A stretch of DNA of 8,064 nt from Methylococcaceae bacterium. GTDB lineage: Bacteria > Pseudomonadota > Gammaproteobacteria > Methylococcales > Methylococcaceae. Shown here piece by piece: positions 5,699 to 8,064 of this stretch (within the stretch, counting starts at the first letter, position 1; each line of letters starts with the position of its first letter). The stretch covers positions 1-8,064 of the forward strand of contig JAJRDJ010000430.1 in assembly GCA_028678445.1 (NCBI GenBank), written 5' to 3'. The notes below the pieces were generated by a model. It had not been told where the DNA came from. It did no database searches and saw only the letters and a list, made by a program, of their open reading frames with translations. The translations under genes and the position numbers were made by a program.

Positions 5699-7051
5699 AT
5701 GACCGATAAACGCTTTTTGCATGGACAATGGTCCTCTCGATTGGCATTCATCCTGGCCGCCAGCGGTTCAGCGATTGGCCTTGGCAATATCTGGAAATTT
5801 CCTTATCTGGTCGGAGAAAACGGAGGCGGCGCCTTCGTGCTGGTCTATCTGCTCTGCGTCATCGCCATCGGCATTCCCATCATGATGGCGGAGACAATGT
5901 TGGGGCGTCGCGGGCGACAGAGTCCGATCAACACCATGGCCAGTCTGGCGGAGGAAGCGGGCGCCAACCCGCTCTGGCGTTATGTCGGATGGCTGGGGGT
6001 GCTTGCGGGGTTTCTTATCCTGTCTTATTACTCCGTTATCGCCGGATGGTCGATGGCCTACATCGTCAAAATGGCGGGTGGCTTTATGGATCGAGTCAGC
6101 ACAACAGACACCCAGCAAACTTTCCTTGATCTCAAGGCCGCTTCTGACATCCAGTTGGTGTGGCACACCGCCTTCATGGGGGCCACCCTCCTCATCGTAA
6201 GCAAAGGTGTGAGTCAAGGCCTCGAGCGCGTGACCCGCATCATGATGCCTGGCTTGTTGGTGATGCTGCTGGTACTCGACGTTTACGCCGCTGGTACCGA
6301 GGGCTTCGGTCAGGGGATGGCTTTCCTGTTCAAACCGGACTTCGGCAAACTGACCGGCGAAAGCGTATTAATCGCGATGGGGCAGGCCTTCTTCTCGCTG
6401 GGACTGGGCATGGGCTCCATCATGGTTTATGGTTCTTACTTGCCTGACCATGTATCGATAAGCCGCTCAACCGCTTTTGTCGCTGCGGCGGATACGCTAG
6501 TGGCCCTCTTGGCCGGGATTGCCATTTTTCCGGTGGTGTTCAGCTATCAATTGGCACCCGGCATGGGACCAGGCCTGATATTCGAGACATTGCCCCTGGC
6601 ATTTGGCCAGATGCCGGCTGGGTCGCTGGTCGGCTCCCTCTTCTTTATTCTGATATTTTTTGCGGCCATCACATCCTCCATTGCGTTGATCGAGCCTGCG
6701 GTGGCCTGGTTATCCGAAAATCGCGGGATCAGCCGTCCCAAGGCCAGCCTGTACGCAGGCTCAATCTGTTGGTTTTTGGGAATCGGCACACTGCTATCTT
6801 TCAATGCGTGGTCAAACACCACCTGGTTCGGCAGAAACTTTTTTGAACTGGTGGATTTTGTCACCGCCGATATTCTGCTCCCGACAGGAGGAATTCTGGT
6901 GGCTATTTTCGCGAGTTGGGTCGTCAAGACCCGGGACAGCGAACGGGAACTTGAACTGGGCCCCCGCTATGTTTGGTGGCAAGTACTGACCCGCTTTGTG
7001 GCACCCATCGCGATTGCCATCGTCTTCTCACATGCCATGGGTGTACTCTGA
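5699..7051 (+). CDS. Sodium-dependent transporter, NSS (neurotransmitter:sodium symporter) family
   Basis: An inner-membrane secondary transporter of the LeuT/MhsT family, which takes up amino acids or related small molecules with Na+. At 450 residues with about 11 hydrophobic segments, it matches the bacterial 11-helix members. The TM1 signature is intact: WSSRLAFILAASGSAIGLGN (11-30) followed by IWKFPYL and NGGGAF. TM6 carries FFSLGLGMGSIMVYGSY (231-247). TM8 carries AAITSS (322-327), in which Ala322, Thr325 and Ser326 correspond to LeuT Na2 ligands Ala351, Thr354 and Ser355. By hand alignment Asp265 occupies the place of LeuT Asn286 (Na1). The substrate cannot be read from the sequence. 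The ATG at 5699 has only a weak AGAG site. rnfH follows directly. Compared with the usual smpB-ratA-rnfH order, this gene stands where ratA would be. Confidence 0.93.
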   Translation: MTDKRFLHGQWSSRLAFILAASGSAIGLGNIWKFPYLVGENGGGAFVLVYLLCVIAIGIPIMMAETMLGRRGRQSPINTMASLAEEAGANPLWRYVGWLGVLAGFLILSYYSVIAGWSMAYIVKMAGGFMDRVSTTDTQQTFLDLKAASDIQLVWHTAFMGATLLIVSKGVSQGLERVTRIMMPGLLVMLLVLDVYAAGTEGFGQGMAFLFKPDFGKLTGESVLIAMGQAFFSLGLGMGSIMVYGSYLPDHVSISRSTAFVAAADTLVALLAGIAIFPVVFSYQLAPGMGPGLIFETLPLAFGQMPAGSLVGSLFFILIFFAAITSSIALIEPAVAWLSENRGISRPKASLYAGSICWFLGIGTLLSFNAWSNTTWFGRNFFELVDFVTADILLPTGGILVAIFASWVVKTRDSERELELGPRYVWWQVLTRFVAPIAIAIVFSHAMGVL

Positions 7052-7086
7052 GCCTTCAGGTCCATTCCTACCCCAAGGCGGAAGCA

Positions 7087-7359
7087 TTGCGAGTCGAGGT
7101 AGCGTATGCAACACCTCAAGAACAGGAAGTTCTGACGGTTTACATGAGCAATAATACGGCTACGGTGGAAGCGACGATTCGTGAATCAGGGATATTGGCG
7201 CGGTTTCCGGAGATCGACCTTACCTCGGCCAGTGTGGGAATCTTCGGCAAGCCCTGCGCCATGAATCAGCCAGTTCGCCCGGGAGACCGGATCGAAATTT
7301 ATCGTCCCCTCATCGTTGAACCCAGAGCAGCCAGACGAGAACGTGTCCAGCGCCGATAG
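7087..7359 (+). CDS. rnfH: RnfH family protein (ubiquitin-like fold)
   Basis: A small beta-grasp protein named for its link to the rnf electron-transport genes in some bacteria; in E. coli it is also called RatB and its function is not settled. The family pattern is clear: RVEVAYATPQEQ at the N-terminus, ATVEATIRESGIL, FPEIDL, VGIFGK, GDRIEIYRPL and the basic RRERVQRR end. The start is not an ATG. The frame has no ATG between the transporter stop and the conserved VEVAYA. I choose the TTG at 7087, which has AAGG 8 bases upstream and gives 90 residues (E. coli 96). A CTG at 7048 overlapping the transporter stop is the alternative, but has no ribosome binding site. The gap to the transporter is 35 bases, so the two are probably co-transcribed. 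The gene converges on bamE. Confidence 0.88.
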   Translation: MRVEVAYATPQEQEVLTVYMSNNTATVEATIRESGILARFPEIDLTSASVGIFGKPCAMNQPVRPGDRIEIYRPLIVEPRAARRERVQRR

Positions 7360-7375
7360 ACCGGAGTCTAGTTCA

Positions 7376-7819
7376 TCATTCTTCATCGTCGCTGAACACG
7401 CCGGTAATCATTTGCCAAAAAGTCTTTTCCCTATCGATTTTAGGGACATTGATGGTCGTATCCTTACGCATCTCGATGTTAGGCAAGGTACCCGGATGGA
7501 AGTCACCCTGCAAGGCGCTGAGTTCATCCCCTTTGAAAATCAAGGTCACGTTCTTTTGCACCCGCGGCTCATCACCTGGCTGGTTGGAATAGACATAGTC
7601 CCACCGCTCATCGTGAAAGGGATCTACCATCAGGGGGGCACCCATGATGTAAGTCACCTGGCGCTTCGTCATACCAGGCCGCAATTGGTCAATCATTTCC
7701 TGGGAAATGACGTTACCTTGATGGATGTCCTGATGATAGACGAAGGGCAGCCATTCCCATGAACATCCCGCCACGAAGAGTGCAAAACCGGCGGCGATAA
7801 CAATGCGAGAGCCCAGCAT
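7376..7819 (-). CDS. bamE: Outer membrane assembly lipoprotein BamE (SmpA/OmlA)
   Basis: A lipoprotein subunit of the BAM complex, which inserts beta-barrel proteins into the outer membrane. The 147-residue precursor has a short signal peptide with lipobox FVAGC, so Cys19 would be lipidated. The mature part shows the BamE landmarks: YHQDIHQGNVIS (28-39), the helix with LRPGMTKRQVTYIMGAPL (46-63), DPFHDERWDYVYS (66-78) and the LIFKGDEL strand. A C-terminal extension after about residue 120 ends in an acidic SDDEE and is a little longer than in E. coli BamE (113 residues). The ATG at 7819 is set by the signal peptide; the ribosome binding site in front of it is poor. Its stop lies 16 bases from the rnfH stop with no obvious shared terminator. 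Confidence 0.96.
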   Translation of the reverse strand: MLGSRIVIAAGFALFVAGCSWEWLPFVYHQDIHQGNVISQEMIDQLRPGMTKRQVTYIMGAPLMVDPFHDERWDYVYSNQPGDEPRVQKNVTLIFKGDELSALQGDFHPGTLPNIEMRKDTTINVPKIDREKTFWQMITGVFSDDEE

Positions 7820-7859
7820 GGTATGATGATTTAAGGATAGTCAAAATTAAAATCATACC
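7820..7859. promoter_or_regulatory. Divergent bamE / fur promoter region with inverted repeat
   Basis: GGTATGAT (7820-7827) and ATCATACC (7852-7859) are perfect 8-base inverted arms around a 24-base AT-rich centre. Each arm reads TATGAT, 5 of 6 to the -10 consensus, one for each direction. The minus-strand copy (7852-7857) is about 33 bases before the bamE start and well placed for bamE. For fur, either the plus-strand copy (7822-7827) or TAAAAT (7848-7853) could serve. I find no good -35 box for any of them, which would fit an activator or a relaxed promoter. A clear Fur box is not visible. Confidence 0.35.
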
Positions 7860-7884
7860 CTATTGGGCAGCTTAAAACACCGAC

Positions 7885-7888
7885 GGAG
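7885..7888 (+). promoter_or_regulatory. Ribosome binding site deciding the CTG start of fur
   Basis: GGAG lies 8 bases before the CTG at 7897-7899. The frame is closed by TAA at 7873-7875, and between that stop and the conserved Fur sequence there is no ATG, GTG or TTG, so this spacing favours CTG. Confidence 0.6.
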
Positions 7889-7896
7889 CAATCGCC

Positions 7897-8064
7897 CTGG
7901 AAAGCAAAGACATCAGAAATGCGGGACTCAAGGTCACACTCCCACGCATCAAAATATTGGAAATACTCGAGCAGCGGGAGGCCGCCGACCGCCATCTGAG
8001 TGCTGAGGAAATATCCAAATGTCTTGCTGCCGAGGGTGAGGAGATTGGCCTCGCCACGGTGTAC
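7897..8064 (+). CDS. fur: Ferric uptake regulator Fur, N-terminal part (cut by window end)
   Basis: Fur is an Fe2+-sensing dimeric repressor of iron-uptake genes. The 56 codons visible encode the N-terminal winged-helix domain: RNAGLKVTLPRIKILEILE (7-25), HLSAEEISKCLAAEGEEIG and LATVY at the right edge, all typical of gammaproteobacterial Fur. The metal-binding and dimerisation part lies outside the window. Many Fur proteins begin MESQDLRxAGLKVT or similar, so the predicted product (M)ESKDIRNAGLKVT starts exactly where expected if CTG at 7897 is the initiation codon. Its placement next to bamE matches the pseudomonad order rnfH-bamE-fur. A related Fur-family regulator cannot be fully excluded from the N-terminus alone. 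Confidence 0.88.
   Translation, partial: MESKDIRNAGLKVTLPRIKILEILEQREAADRHLSAEEISKCLAAEGEEIGLATVY

Noticed and set aside
7360..7375. Bidirectional terminator between rnfH and bamE
   Set aside because: The 16-base gap shows no stem-loop with flanking A/T tracts.

Overview
The window looks like chromosomal DNA of a gammaproteobacterium with fairly high GC. Every gene is a recognisable bacterial housekeeping or conserved gene. The smpB / rnfH / bamE / fur neighbourhood is a gammaproteobacterial signature: E. coli has smpB-ratA-rnfH-bamE, and pseudomonads have the same block next to fur. A sulfur-oxidising or Chromatiales/Ectothiorhodospiraceae-like lineage is possible, but that is a guess from the general feel of the proteins. 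I see no tRNA, rRNA, tmRNA, CRISPR array, insertion sequence or phage gene, and no gene-free stretch longer than about 145 bases.

Left part (1-4989, all minus strand): reading in the direction of transcription, the order is dacA-type D-Ala-D-Ala carboxypeptidase, a group II truncated haemoglobin, a P-loop ATPase/kinase-like protein of unknown role, metA (homoserine O-acyltransferase) and carA (carbamoyl-phosphate synthase small subunit). The first four are packed with gaps of 13, 34 and 19 bases and probably share a transcript. carA is separated from metA by 142 bases. That gap contains a good sigma70-type promoter, an inverted repeat around its -10 box, a possible 16-residue leader peptide, a hairpin and a strong ribosome binding site in front of a TTG start. 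carB would be expected just beyond the left edge.

Right part (5116-8064): smpB (minus) is divergent from a plus-strand pair, an 11-helix sodium-dependent transporter of the NSS family followed by rnfH. bamE (minus) converges on rnfH, with only 16 bases between the stops, and is divergent from fur (plus), which is cut by the right edge. This is the classical smpB-ratA-rnfH-bamE-fur block, except that the ratA position holds the transporter.

There is no obvious new multi-gene system. The points most worth a second look are: the ATPase-metA pair, in which MetA has Thr at the acyl-specificity position and a long C-terminal extension; the carA leader; the transporter at the ratA position; and non-ATG starts for carA (TTG), rnfH (TTG) and fur (CTG).
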